Assembly: GCA_011032825.1 (NCBI GenBank)
Contig: JAADJZ010000001.1
Coordinates: 2,232,001 to 2,296,000 of the forward strand
Reading direction: 5' to 3'
DNA from: Massariosphaeria phaeospora
Taxonomy: Eukaryota > Ascomycota > Dothideomycetes > Pleosporales
DNA length: 64,000 nucleotides
The position numbers and the translations under genes were made by a program. Every line of letters begins with the position of its first letter. Positions within the stretch are counted from its first letter, which is position 1. Below, in pieces: positions 22,501-34,662 of this stretch. The notes under the pieces were generated by a model. It was not told the origin of the DNA. It saw only the letters and a program-made list of their open reading frames with translations, and made no database searches.

Positions 22501-25500
22501 AGTCTAGAGGCCGAACAGTTACTCAACTCTATTACTCGATACTTCGGTAGTCTTCGAGGCACCCGACCTTTCTAGGGCGGAAAAATGAAGCAACTCGAAT
22601 CAATGGTCCGCCAAATCGGCTGTTCCTACGTGTTTTTAACTTTCTCCGCTGCGGATTATTATTGGGATTCCCTCATGCAGCACATGCTAAAATATAATAA
22701 GTAGAAAGAAGCTACACCTGCTTAGCGGGTCCGGATCGCTTGGAAAGTAGTTAAAGATAATCCTGCTATCGTTGCCTATTACTTCTATCGCCGATTCAAC
22801 GTGTTTCTTAAGGAAGTTCTCAAACCAAAGCTGAATATTACTAACTATTGGCATCGCTATGAGTGGCAGGCGCGTGGCAGTGCCTATGATTATGGTTTGT
22901 ACTAGATTGATAGCGCTTTTGATCCTAAAAATCTTCTTACCTCTAAATTGCAGCAGGAGTTTGCTGATCATTGGGGTATGCATGTCGTCGCAATGAATTC
23001 TAAGCCTACTCGTGGATATTAGCAAACCTACGAGGAGAGATCGCCAATGTCGATTCCTAGTACCGAATTAGATAACAAGTTTAGTTTTCTGTTTTAATTC
23101 GTTAACCGAGTTTAGGGCTACGAACACAGCAAGTATTACTGCTTTCGCACTATCAAAAACAGCTGCTTACCTGTTCAAGAGTGCCGTTTTCACATGCCCG
23201 AGGATCTTCGCGATTGAGCAATACTTAGCCCCTAACCTAGCAAAGATTGGCTGCGCTTTCTACCAATCCGGAATGATTCTATGTTGAACAAGTACAATCG
23301 TACTTTTATTATAGCCTAGATAGCTAATATCGACACCTCTTCCTGCACTAATATGAAAGCGGTTATCGAGTATATTGTCAAATACGCTGCTAAGGCTGAG
23401 AAGAAGTCCTTTTCATTTAAGGAGATAGCAACAAAGTTGGTACCGTACGTTAATAAGACTTAGCTTCTTTAGTCGCTTGTTACCAAACTCATAAACAAAC
23501 TTATTAGAGATTGCGATTACTTCGCCCAAGAGGTGTTTCATTACCTGCTTGATTTTCCACTTAGTTAGTGCTTCCGTACTACAATTAGTGTAGATTTGCG
23601 ACTAGAGCGTAAGCAGCCTAATTTCTACTAGGTTAAAGAAGAGAAGACCCGACGTAGCATGTTATTGCTTTAGAAATATCAAAAGAGGCCTAAGGATTTA
23701 GAGTTAGTTACTTATCTTACTTTCCTGCGGTTACACAATTATCGGCGGCCATACAATCTTCGACCTCGCGCAAAGAAGCGAGTACTCAACTTTTGGCCTC
23801 GCTACAAGCTTAACAACGTCGAAAACTACGGCCGCATCAAACTTATGTTGCATTATCCGTTTTGTTACATCGATGACTTTCTCGAGATTCTAGGTTTACA
23901 TTATAAGCGTTGTGGTTCATTTATAGAAGCCTACAGTAATTGCCTTGATATTTGTGCTTATCTCTCTAACGGACTCGACGTTGCGTTACTAGATCCCTCT
24001 AAATCTGTTTATGAAGAAGCTGAAAATAATCCTGTCGCAGACGAAGCTAATAACATTAATGCGGAATAGAGTGAACTTGCGCGTCGCTTGCCTAATCGCG
24101 CTGGAGATAATCTAGACGCAGAAGATTGCCTTGGAAATCGCCCTATGGACCTCTAGGCCGTTTGGGATAACCGAATTAGAACTTATATTATCAACCGAGA
24201 CTACTAGAAAGAGCAGAAGACGAATTATTCTATCGCTGTTTAGGCGAAGTCTAATGTTTAGTATTCTAACTTTACAGTCAAACAGAAGTTGGTATACGAT
24301 GTAATTATCAACGATTATGAAAACAGAATTCTTAGACTACTTCTCGCTTCTATTCGACTCTATTTGGAGGGCCCTAGCGGTACAGGCAAGTTAGTTATTA
24401 TTATGGCAATCTGTACTGCACTTGAGCGCCGGGCTAAAGAGGCAGAAAAGCGTGTACTAGTTATTTGAGCAGCTTCTACTAGAGTTGCTGCTAACAACGT
24501 TATCGAGCGAACTCTCTATGCCCTGTTTCAGTTGCCTATTAAGCGGAAGAATTACGAGCCCCTGACACGTTAAAATCTTTAGTTCATCTAGGCTTCCTTT
24601 CGTGGCGTCCAGTATCTTATTATTAACGAGAAATCAATAGTTAGCCTTAATCAACTCGCCTTTATCGATTACCGCTGCCGTGAGATATTCCCTGCAAACG
24701 CCGACGTTGATTTTGGCAGCCTTAGCATCATTATTGTGGGAGATTTCTGTCAATTGCTGCTTGTAGGTAATAGTCCATTGTACAGCACTAAACTAACGAC
24801 GAATACTAACTCTGTCGTTGGCTAGCGCCTGTATGAGCTATTTAATTGTACAGTTACGTTGAATTAGGTTATAAGACAACAAGGCGATGATTAGCAGCTA
24901 TTTCGTACGGCCTTAAACTATCTCCGAACCAATTGCGTTACTGTAGAGAATTAAAAGCTCTTAACTTCTTGAGTAAAGGCAAAGTTGTCCATTGATAAGA
25001 GAGCTTAGTTCGAAGACGCTGTCCATATTTACGCCAAACGAGAGGAGGTTTCTGCTTTCAATTATCTCCGGCTTCGGTTGAACAACTACTCTGTCCTTCG
25101 TATTGCCGCCGATCACACAGGTCCCTAGGCAGAAAAAGCAAACAGTAATGAAGCTAGAAACCTCTACTAGTTTCTCTCCTTTTTTATCAATTGCTGCATT
25201 ATGCTTTTGGAGAACTTGTAGACAGAAGCAGCCCTCGTCAACGAGGCGGTAAGCACTGTTCGTAATATTGTTTAGCCTGTTGGTACAGTTGATCTCCGAA
25301 AGAAACCACTCCTAGCTTTGCTCGTTGCTTTCGATAAATACGACGGTCCTGAATTGCTCCTTGATCCTAAGACGAATTAGAGGCTGGTTTCTATTCTCCG
25401 AGTGAAGCGTGAATGGTATAAGGGCACTACAGTGTGTATTCAAACTCAATTTCCTGTTACTGTCGCCTATGCGATCACAATTCACAAAAGCTAGAGTATT

Positions 25501-26066
25501 AGCGTAGATAAGGCCGTCTTGAACATCTCTGGACGCAAAGATTTCGCGCTAGGCCTTACCTACGTTGCCATCTCCCGTGTTCGGTCACTCGGGGGTCTTA
25601 TGTTCGAGGAACTATTTGAGTTTCGTCGGCTCAAATTCAACGTCACCGACACCAGCGTCATGAGAAACGCTGATTATCAGCGCCGGTTGGCTCAAGAGAT
25701 TCAAGCAGAGGTCAGTTTCCTAATCCAGTTTGGCTCCTTCATTATTCGTCAACTAATCGCGTACAGGGTGATGATGAGTTTCCTGATCTCGGTGACTTGC
25801 CCGACCTGCCATCTATCCGACCCCCTGAGAGCTCCGACCGGCGCGTGCCAACGTCGCAAATCCCGAGTGAAATGATCCATGATCTCTCTAGCGATTTCTC
25901 AGTGCTTCAAGTCGGAAATCAGGGTCAGGTTCAGGGTCAGGGTTCATCGTGGCCTCCCGTGAGCCATCGCCGCGTCTCCTCTCACGAGCTCTACGATGAT
26001 CCGACGCCCGCTCGACGTCCGGCGCCTGGTGACGACGCGCCTATGGATGAGACTGAGTATGTCTAA
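19590..26066 (+). pseudogene. Helitron Rep/helicase gene, degraded
   Basis: Remnant of the single large Rep-Hel protein. In order: a Pro-rich leader with Cys pairs (19.6-20.0 kb); Cys-X2-Cys zinc-binding text, e.g. CAYC, CMYC, CLYC and CHRC (20.9-21.5 kb); a DUF6570-like region ending VRGVQYKYRGHVVNFL; a Helitron-like N domain (22.5-23.7 kb, KQLESMVRQIGCSYVFLTFS, YIVKYAAKAEK); and a PIF1-type helicase with the Walker A remnant EGPSGTGK and the C-terminal blocks FPVTVAYAITIHKS and GLTYVAISRVRSL (24.3-25.7 kb). About forty in-frame stops are present, roughly four in five being TAG, often at expected Gln or Trp. A probable intron 25711..25766 (GT..CTAAT..CAG) joins to a Gln/Pro-rich tail ending at 26066. 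Non-functional. Confidence 0.85.
25711..25766 (+). other. Probable intron near the 3' end of the Helitron Rep/helicase gene
   Basis: GTCAGT donor, CTAAT branch-like site and ACAG acceptor, 56 nt. Splicing joins QEIQAE to GDDEFPDLGDLPDLPS and leads into an otherwise orphan open stretch. Confidence 0.6.
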
Positions 26067-26186
26067 ATCGGCATTGGCGGTTTGGCCGCTGGAGGTAAGC
26101 CCCCTGATGCCCCGCCTCCCGCTCCTTGCGCTAACCCAGGACAGGAAACTGCTTCATGAACGTGTACATTAGTCGAAAAACGAGCG

Positions 26187-26250
26187 CTGCGATGAGATCA
26201 GCCATGAGATTAGCTATGAGATCGGCCATGAGATCGGCAATGAGATGAAT
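26187..26250 (+). repeat. Short tandem repeat of GCCATGAGATCG type
   Basis: About five imperfect 12-bp units (CCATGAGAT followed by CGG, TAG or similar) lie downstream of the Rep/helicase stop, inside the Helitron 3' region. No function is visible. Confidence 0.6.
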
Positions 26251-26371
26251 CAAATCCATTTACAATACCTGCTGCGCTGACGCTCTGTCGTCAGCTCCTT
26301 TGATTGACTAACAAATTGATAGCGCTTTTGAGTAACTGTTGACGATACGTTAGCTCTGTACGTGCCTTGCA

Positions 26372-26399
26372 GGGCTTTCATATGCGCCGTTTCGCAAGC
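26372..26399 (-). repeat. Right (internal) copy of the Helitron inverted repeat
   Basis: GGGCTTTCATATGC plus TTCGCAAGC read as the reverse complement of 19213..19238. It lies about 40 bp inside the right end, as expected for asymmetric terminal repeats. Confidence 0.8.
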
Positions 26400-26407
26400 C
26401 CCTTTTT

Positions 26408-26428
26408 TTGGTACTGTTTACGAACCAA
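26408..26428 (+). repeat. 3' hairpin of the Helitron
   Basis: A TTGGT/ACCAA stem around an 11-nt loop, ending about ten bases before transposase sequence resumes. Helitrons carry such a terminator-like hairpin close to the 3' end. The stem is short, so alone it would be weak evidence. Confidence 0.6.
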
Positions 26429-26439
26429 GGCATATGATT

Positions 26440-27412
26440 AGTGTTTCCGCCTTATTCAACCTACTCGCTGCAGCTCTTTGACGTTGTTTGCTTCAAACCT
26501 CTTAGCAGCTCCTACACTAAGGAGCTTACTACTTACCTCTAGCGGAGCTTCGGGATGACGCCTGTTTACAAGGGAAACTTCTTCCTACTGTTCTAGAGAG
26601 CGTGGGTGTCTTCGTTCAAGACTAAGCTTATTAAACGCTCTTTTGAAGCTACTGGTATATGGCCTATGAACCGCGAAGCTATACTCAAACGCTTTGAGCC
26701 AGACCAACCCCAGGAACAGGATGAAAGTGAAGCAGCTCCCTCAGCCCTCAAGCTAAGCGACTGGCGTCAAATAGACCGTCTTGTACGCTCTGTAGTGAGG
26801 GATACTGCTGCAGAGGAGTTAAAGTTGCTCTCCCAAACGCTACACCAACTGCAGGTGCAAAACGAGCTACTTCAGCACGAAAATGAGGGCCTAAGGGAGG
26901 CAGCAACCCTTAAACAGAAGCACAAGCAGCCTAGCAAAGCTCTCGACTTGCGCCGTGAAGAGAGCTACCATGGTGGTGCTACTTTCTGGTCGCCGCGCAA
27001 GATGAGAGAGGCACGTGCGCGTGAGGTTGAAAAGCAACAACAAGAGGAGGCTGAAATTGCGGCAAAAGCTAACCGGAAGGAGCTTCAAGCTGCTGCTAAG
27101 CTATTCCAAAAGCAGGAGAAGGAAGAACGACGTGTGGCGCGAGAGGAGCAGAAGGTAGTGCGCGAGAGAGAGAGAGCTGGCAAGTTAGCTGCGCGCGCTG
27201 CTCGAATCGAAGCCCAAAACACCAAGAAACTATCTACAACTACTCAAACAGGCAAGCGCAAAGCTTGACGTCCTCCCTTAAGCAACCCCAAGTCAAAACA
27301 GCCTAAGGGCGCTGCTGCAGCTGTCCCGGCGTCTATAGAAGCTGCACCAGCACCTCCACCTAAAGACAACACCCGCGGCCGGAAGATTAATCTTCCGGCC
27401 AAATATAGATAG
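26440..27412 (+). pseudogene. pogo/Fot1-like transposase, 3' part
   Basis: Resumes with VFPPYSTYSLQLFDVVCFKPL, then KTKLIKRSFEATGIWPMN and a long Glu/Arg/Lys coiled coil (EVEKQQQEEAEIAAKANR). It ends in the basic tail RGRKINLPAKYR before TAG at 27410. Stops remain near 26540 and 26595 (W/Q sites) and at 27266 (TGA, perhaps from CGA). The middle 26606..27268 is open for 220 codons and far less damaged than the 5' fragment. Confidence 0.85.
27377..27400. repeat. Perfect 24-bp palindrome
   Basis: Two 12-base halves (GGCCGGAAGATT and its complement) without spacer. It lies in the codons for GRKINLPA at the end of the pogo-like transposase, near the element's right side. Confidence 0.8.
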
Positions 27413-28030
27413 TATGAACTGTTGGCTATGCTATACAGAGTAGCTACACTAAGAAATCTCGTGATAATCGCTTTTGTTGCTGTTGCAATAACCTCGTCTT
27501 TGTGGTGGTGAGCATGTTGTTTTGCGATCGCCGCGCGTCTCCGATCGCCGCGTGCACGGGCACGGTACCTAGAAGGTGCACGGTCCATGGGAAAGGTATT
27601 TCTGGAATCACCAATATGCGAGATTTGAAAAAGAAACGGACATGGATGATGTGAGGCACAGCATGCCTTATCTCGAAGTGGGAGGTCGAACAAGAGTATG
27701 CAACATCATCATTTGAGCGGAAGACATGTGCACGGTAAGTCACTAGAAACAGTGTGTCAAAGTAAGTAGTCTATCAGTCCTTTCCATTCAGTATTGACTC
27801 TAGTCAAATCAACAGGCTTATACCACAAGAGTTCTACAGCCGTACATGTAACCTGAAGTAGAAGACTAGGTAAATGTGGCATGCATCCAGTGTGTCAACA
27901 AGTTTACCACGCAGAGGTAATTTGCATCCAGATCCGCGTACAATGAAAATGCCCAAACAACCGCATCATACAGACAATTTGGGGATAGACAAAGACCGAA
28001 GAACGTCGACATCCTGATGAAATGGTACTC
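27413..28030. other. Non-coding flank between the transposon nest and the HMG-box gene
   Basis: About 620 bp, no coherent ORF. It may contain the right end of the pogo-like element and the 3' UTR of the HMG-box gene. Confidence 0.4.
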
Positions 28031-30318
28031 TTAGTTATCTTCTTTGTCTTCAATGTCGACGCTAGCCTCGGAAATTGATGTGCTTGCAGAAGTCTCACAC
28101 CCGGGGGTTTAGTTACGGGCCTGCTTGTTCGAGTTTCAGTATATCATACATTCCCAGCTTGGACAGGATTGCGGCTCACCTCGGTATTTTGCTCCTTGAG
28201 CCAGGCAAGAAGCGCCTCCGCCTCTGCTATTGTCTTAACTCCGTGAAGAAGTCCTTGGAGACTGGCACTGGAAGGACGGGTAGAAGTCATAGGGCTGTTC
28301 ATAATCAGCGACAACGATGGCAACGTAACAGGAGGAGCCCTGGTAACCACTGGAGCCTTCTTGGATGACTTAGTGCGGGAACCTGCAAGCCTGCGGTTGT
28401 GCAAAGCGGAGACCTGGGGTACCTGTTGAACTGGTAGGACAGCGGCCTGCGGATTGGTCATTGTTGCATTCTCTTCAGTATCACCTGCAGTCATAGATGA
28501 CTCCGAATGTTTGCTAGGAGCTGTCTCGCTCTGGTGATCCTTCATGGCTTGGGGAGATGCAAGATGCTGTGAGCGAGATAATCCGAGAGTGTTCGCACCG
28601 TACATAGCTTCTTTCGGCTTCGTGCTTTCTCCTGTGGTCGTGTTGGAAGCAACACCCTTGGAAAATTCCTGATTCTGCATTTGCGTGGGGACAGAAGGGA
28701 CCATCCAGGCAGACGTGCCATCGAGAGGGCCCACCCAGTCTGACACCCCTTTAGCTCTTGGAATCTTCTCGGCTTTCTCTCTCAACTTCTCAAATAACTC
28801 TTTGTCGTCATTGAGGTCAATGTTACCACCAGTCTTGAGAGTTCGTTCTTGCTCTGCGTAGCGCTCTGCGTCTTCGTGCTGTAGAGCTTCCCAGGGAGCC
28901 TTTTCCTCGGGTGTCATTGCATGCCAGATAGCCGATAGCTGCTTACTCCGTCCGCTTGCTGCTGGAGTTAGAAGAAGAATTTCTGTAGCACTGGCTAATT
29001 GCACTTACAAGTTGCACCCGGGTAGTCCTTAGCTAACCTAGCGCGTTCCACGGTTGACCAGAGCATGTACATGTTCACAGTTTTCTTCGGTCGAGGGGTT
29101 GGGGGCCCGTTATTGCGAGCTTTTAGCTTCTTCCTCGCGGGACTCTTACCCGGTGTCGTGTCGAGGTCGCGCTTTCGATTCTTCTCCTGGTCTCCGCTCA
29201 GCGACTCGTTGACCGTCTGATGAGCTTCCGGTGCCGCCTCTCGAAAAGGATTGTTCAGAAGTTTAGGTAGTTTAGGTTGCGTACTCTGGTTGATATTTCC
29301 AAGATATGGTTGCTACCATAGTGTTAGTAAAAGTCTGATCAGCACGATGTGGGGGATATGCCGGATTGGTGTTTTCTTTGAGAGAACGAGATATGTGGCT
29401 TACCTTACTCAGCAAAGAGGACCCCTCAATAGACTTGTCTGTGTACATTGGCGGCGGAGTATTCGGCTGCACGTCATGGGTGTTTCCGGCCGTCTTGACC
29501 TGCCTTGCTGACGGGGCTTCCTGAGTGACACCATTTAGAGAAGGACCTTGAATAAGGCCTTGGTACCAGTTACCTACCGCATATTCGTTTCTCGCCTCCT
29601 CGGGTAGTGTGTCTAGAAGATCTGTCCAGACATGTGCAATCTTGTCATCCAACAGCCTTGCCCCGCTCTTGAGAACTTCCAGATCCGAAAGCGGTATGAT
29701 AGCATCGTGCTTTCTGTACGGTTCACGCTGTTCGAAGAGGCGATCGTGAGCTTTGCCCAGCATGCTGGCATGAGCGGGAATCGACATCGGCCATTCGATC
29801 GCACCGAGATGACTTGCAGGCGCCGCTGGCAAGAGCATAGAAGACAGCTTCGATAGACCGGGAGTACTTGGATCTATACGCGCGTCATGATCAGATGAGA
29901 CCTTGTGGACGCGGTCCAGGATTCCGTCTCGGACGCGTCGGATAGCGTCTTCTGTAGAATGGTGTTCCTTGGCAAGCCCAGGTACGTCGACTTCGCGAAG
30001 GGCTGCTTCGATCGAGCGGACGGCGATAGCAGCACGATCCGCCGCAGAGGCTAAGACATCTCCACTGCTGATGGGCTGTCTGACCTCGACTTGTGAGAGC
30101 GCTGCCTGTTGAACGGCGTTGAGGACTGCACGTACGAGCTCGCGACCGGCGTAGACTTCGATTGCCAGCTTTTCGGGACAGAAACAGCTAAGGAGCTGTT
30201 TAGTATGATCAGCCATCGTGTTGAAGGTCATGAATGAGGTCGACTGCGCAGTTGTGTTTCTGTTGACTTGGGTTGGTTGTGGTGCTGGCGTGTTTGGCGG
30301 GCTGCCGAGCTCTGCCAT
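28031..30318 (-). CDS. HMG-box protein
   Basis: Probable nuclear DNA-binding protein of unknown target. Exons on the minus strand: 29404..30318, 29009..29285, 28180..28961, 28031..28093 (2037 nt, 678 aa, phases agree). The HMG box straddles exons 2 and 3: PKKTVNMYMLWSTVERARLA joined across the intron to SGRSKQLSAIWHAMTPEEK, then PWEALQHEDAERY. A basic patch (RKKLKARN) precedes the box, as in other chromatin HMG proteins. The N-terminal ~300 residues are mainly helical text with no domain I recognise. The last 20-residue acidic exon (ending EDKEDN) is inferred from a GTGAGC donor and matching phase. It is not a mating-type gene by context. Confidence 0.78.
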
Positions 30319-30489
30319 ATGCGTCTACCTTATCTAATCTGTGCAGTGAAATGAAAGTAGTGAGATCAGACCAGTCGTATCCACCTGTTGCTATACAACC
30401 CATGTCATCGCCGACACTCTCTTTTCTCTGATTGATTACACAGCAACCAGGCGTGGGTAGTGAACCATATGGCGAGACCTACTTTCACA

Positions 30490-32230
30490 CTAAGCTTGGC
30501 CGTCTCGTTGCTTGTGAGCCTTCCCCCCTGCTTTTGCTGGTAACAATCTTACTATTGCGCTTAGCGCTCCAGCCGCCACAACCGCCACGACCCAGAAAAG
30601 TTGCCCTCCGAAGATATGATACTTCACACCTGTCGCATATACACTCGTAGAGAGTGCAGGGATAACAGCCCGAAGACCAGATGCGAGTGCTAACACAATA
30701 GCATTCAAGGTCCCCAAACTGTTATGCGACGGCGCAATGTCGTTCACTGCAAGCTGAATAGCCGCTAGATTTGGTCAACTAAGCAATCCAATTCTGAGTG
30801 AAAGGAGGACATACTAAACGCCATAGCGACGCCGCTTCCGAAAATGAGAGTTGTGGGACCTGCGATCCAGAAGGGTACTTTCAGCCCAAGACGCAGGAAT
30901 ACGGCGCAGATTGGGTGCGCAAGAAAGAATGCAGGCCAGGCGACGGCACATGCGCGAAGGATACCACCTGTTCCAATGAGTCGATGCATTGATGGGAAAA
31001 CTAAAAGGAGCCATAGTGCTTGAGAGGCGCCGGAGAGGCCTATCGCCGCGGCGATGAGTTCCGGTGGAAACCCTAGTCCGCCGAGTTGAACGGGAGTGTA
31101 GTAGAAAACCGTATTGACTGCAGTGTAGCCAAAGGCGAGCAAGAGAGTGTATATGTATATCAGTACAACCTGTGGAACGCCAGGAGACCTAAGTAACTCC
31201 ATTGTTGATAAAGGGGTTTCGATAGACTTGTTTTTGCTTTCGTGAAGATGCAGGGTCTGTTCGACATGTCAATGACTGTTCAATGTTGATATCCAGATAG
31301 GAAGGAAGCATACCTCTTCAATGAAAAACGTGGCGACAAGAGCCGCTGATAGACCTATAGCAGCTGTCACAAACCCTGGCAAAGCATAGGGGTACTCGTG
31401 GAAAAATTGAACACGGCCGAAGGTCGACTTGAACTTCGTAGCTGGGTCTTCAAACAAGCCGCCTAATTTCGGGTTAGGGGACATCATTCCACGACAGACC
31501 AACACATACCAAGAAGTGGACCAACAAATATTCCTATGTTCCCGGCAAATGCGAAGTAGCTGAACGCTGTTGCTTGGGTTTTCTTCGTGCTGTTCTCGCT
31601 GATCATTGCCCGCACCGTCCTCGAGCGTGTTAGCACATAGTGAGCAGAATAACCCAACATCACTTACAGCAACGTGCCTCCAAACAGGCCAGCAATGCAC
31701 CTGAAGAGGATCATTTGCCATATCGTTTTACTCATGCCGAATAGAGCTGTAGCAATGGTGACACCGAAGAGGGAAAACGCGAGGACTGGTTTCCTCCCAA
31801 ATCTATCTGCGATCTGTGCCTGTCAAAAATCCACTCATCAGTTATTTAAAGAAGGTCATACCTTGCCCCAGAAGATCATAAAACACATTTGGGTTAGTGA
31901 AAAGAGACTTTCAATTAACCCCGAGTAAAAGCCGACATCTTCTTTGTTGATGCCTCCGGTCCTCTCTATCATTGTGTTGATGTAGGGGAAGATAGAGAAG
32001 AAGGCGATTGGCTCTACAACCCGCGTGTAACAAAGTAAGAAGATCTGCTTTCGCGGAAGAGGTACGTCTTCCTCGCTATCTACGTCCAGAGCGCCATTGA
32101 CATCGTCGCCTCGAGGTAATGGTACGGCGGGCTCGGCTATTGGGCCGGAGGCTGTGGCTGCAAGCAAGGGCGTTATCTCATCGCCGGCTATATTCTCGGA
32201 AGCGTACTGATTGCTTGGGGTCTTGGGCAT
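30490..32230 (-). CDS. MFS transporter, ZIFL/DHA1-like
   Basis: Twelve-TM type transporter. Six minus-strand exons (31862..32230, 31668..31819, 31510..31619, 31314..31462, 30815..31256, 30490..30764) sum to 1497 nt, 498 aa, with all phases consistent. Motifs: LPRKQIFLLCYTRVVEPIAF in TM1, loop 2-3 ADRFGRKPV (motif A), FRCIAGLFGGTL, and the TM5 end FVGPLLGGLFEDPA (motif C). The pattern fits the fungal family related to plant zinc-induced facilitator-like proteins and yeast YCR023C. The substrate is unknown. The start ATG 32230 is chosen because it opens the acidic N-terminus; an upstream in-frame stretch lacks family character. It is not adjacent to biosynthetic genes. Confidence 0.87.
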
Positions 32231-33071
32231 ATTTGAGTATCGAGGTTTCTTGGGTACGAGGTGAGGTATTAACCCAACAATCGTTGAAAAACAGCAAGAA
32301 TGTGCACGCAAGGAAGCTCGATACAAAAGGACTAATGGGATATCGTAAAATATATGCAAAAATGTTCTCGCTCAAACAAACTGACAGCTGTAAGGGAAGT
32401 TTTCAAGTGATGGTGAGTCAAGGTGGAGAGATGCAGGTGCAGCGTGACTAGTCATAGATGGGTAAGCGCTAGTTAGTCAGTCACTTCACTCTTTTAAGCA
32501 GGAAGGCACAACGGGCACCATCATCAGCAGCAAGGTCTCTATGGACCTTCAGAAGTATATCAAAGGTCAAAGTTCTGATTAACATTCTTGACCTCACGCT
32601 TTCGAATGACCCTGAACTCATAACAAATACATGCCATCGTGGATTCGAGGAATTGACGCCGTCCACTTAACTAAAATCTACCTGGATATTGTCACGATAT
32701 TCGTTTCTTGCTGAGCGCGAGAGTTCACGGCAAGGCACATTAAACGCTTTGACAGCTACCACAGAGTGGGAATAGAAAATCAGCTAATTGTGGGGGATGA
32801 AAAAGTGTCCAGGTTCTAGGCTACATTCTTGAACCCTTACTCGCATCTCCATGAATGAGCCCAAGCTCCTCCATAAGTGAACCACCCAACCGCTGGCACG
32901 CTTAGCCATTTTGTGAACAACCATCGTTTGGAAATCCGGGCAATAACAGGGCGCCAACAAAATGATGCCTCCACTACTAGGCTTGTCATGATGTCTAAGA
33001 TCGTACGCAAGAAAACGCTGGACAGAGATTAGTCGCGCGTACTATCCATATCGTTTCAAAATGGGCGTACC
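32231..33071. other. Intergenic, 5' of the MFS gene and 3' of actin
   Basis: AT-rich non-coding DNA. The actin side carries the likely 3' UTR, including a probable intron at 33018..33070. No other gene was seen. Confidence 0.5.
33018..33070 (-). other. Possible intron in the actin 3' UTR
   Basis: Right after the TAA stop and one G, the minus strand reads GTACGC ... GACTAATC ... TCCAG, 53 nt, with a branch-like CTAAT before the acceptor. It looks like a spliced 3' UTR but could be chance. Confidence 0.4.

Positions 33072-34662
<1,591 letters not shown>

Larger units (their letters stand above)
19211..26438 (+). mobile_element. Helitron with asymmetric terminal inverted repeats (Helitron2-like), degenerate
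   Basis: Rolling-circle transposon. It encodes a Rep/helicase remnant and has matching ends: GCTTGCGAA then GCATATAAAGCCC at 19213..19238 and their reverse complement GGGCTTTCATATGC ... TTCGCAAGC at 26372..26399. The left copy is terminal; the right copy is about 40 bp internal and is followed by a small hairpin (26408..26428) just before host sequence resumes. That asymmetry is the described hallmark of Helitron2. The insertion interrupts a pogo-like transposase codon run; exact ends are uncertain by a few bases. The hairpin side agrees with the direction of the Rep gene. Confidence 0.82.
18283..27412 (+). mobile_element. pogo/Fot1-like DNA transposon split by a Helitron
   Basis: Two fragments of one DDE transposase, both on the plus strand and in the right order, flank a 7.2 kb insert. 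Joining the fragments restores the ILL-VFPPYSTYSLQ stretch typical of this family, to within one or two bases at the junction. Outer ends are approximate because no TIR or TA duplication was recognised; the limits given are the coding limits. Confidence 0.82.

Noticed and set aside
22560..25520. Alternative genetic code with TAG as sense codon
   Set aside because: TAG is a genuine stop in neighbouring genes (for example the HET gene) and the pattern is explained by CpA-to-TpA mutation of a dead transposon.
25918..25945. TCAGGG/GGTTCA repeats resembling telomeric DNA
   Set aside because: The unit is not TTAGGG and the run codes for NQGQVQGQG in the Helitron reading frame.
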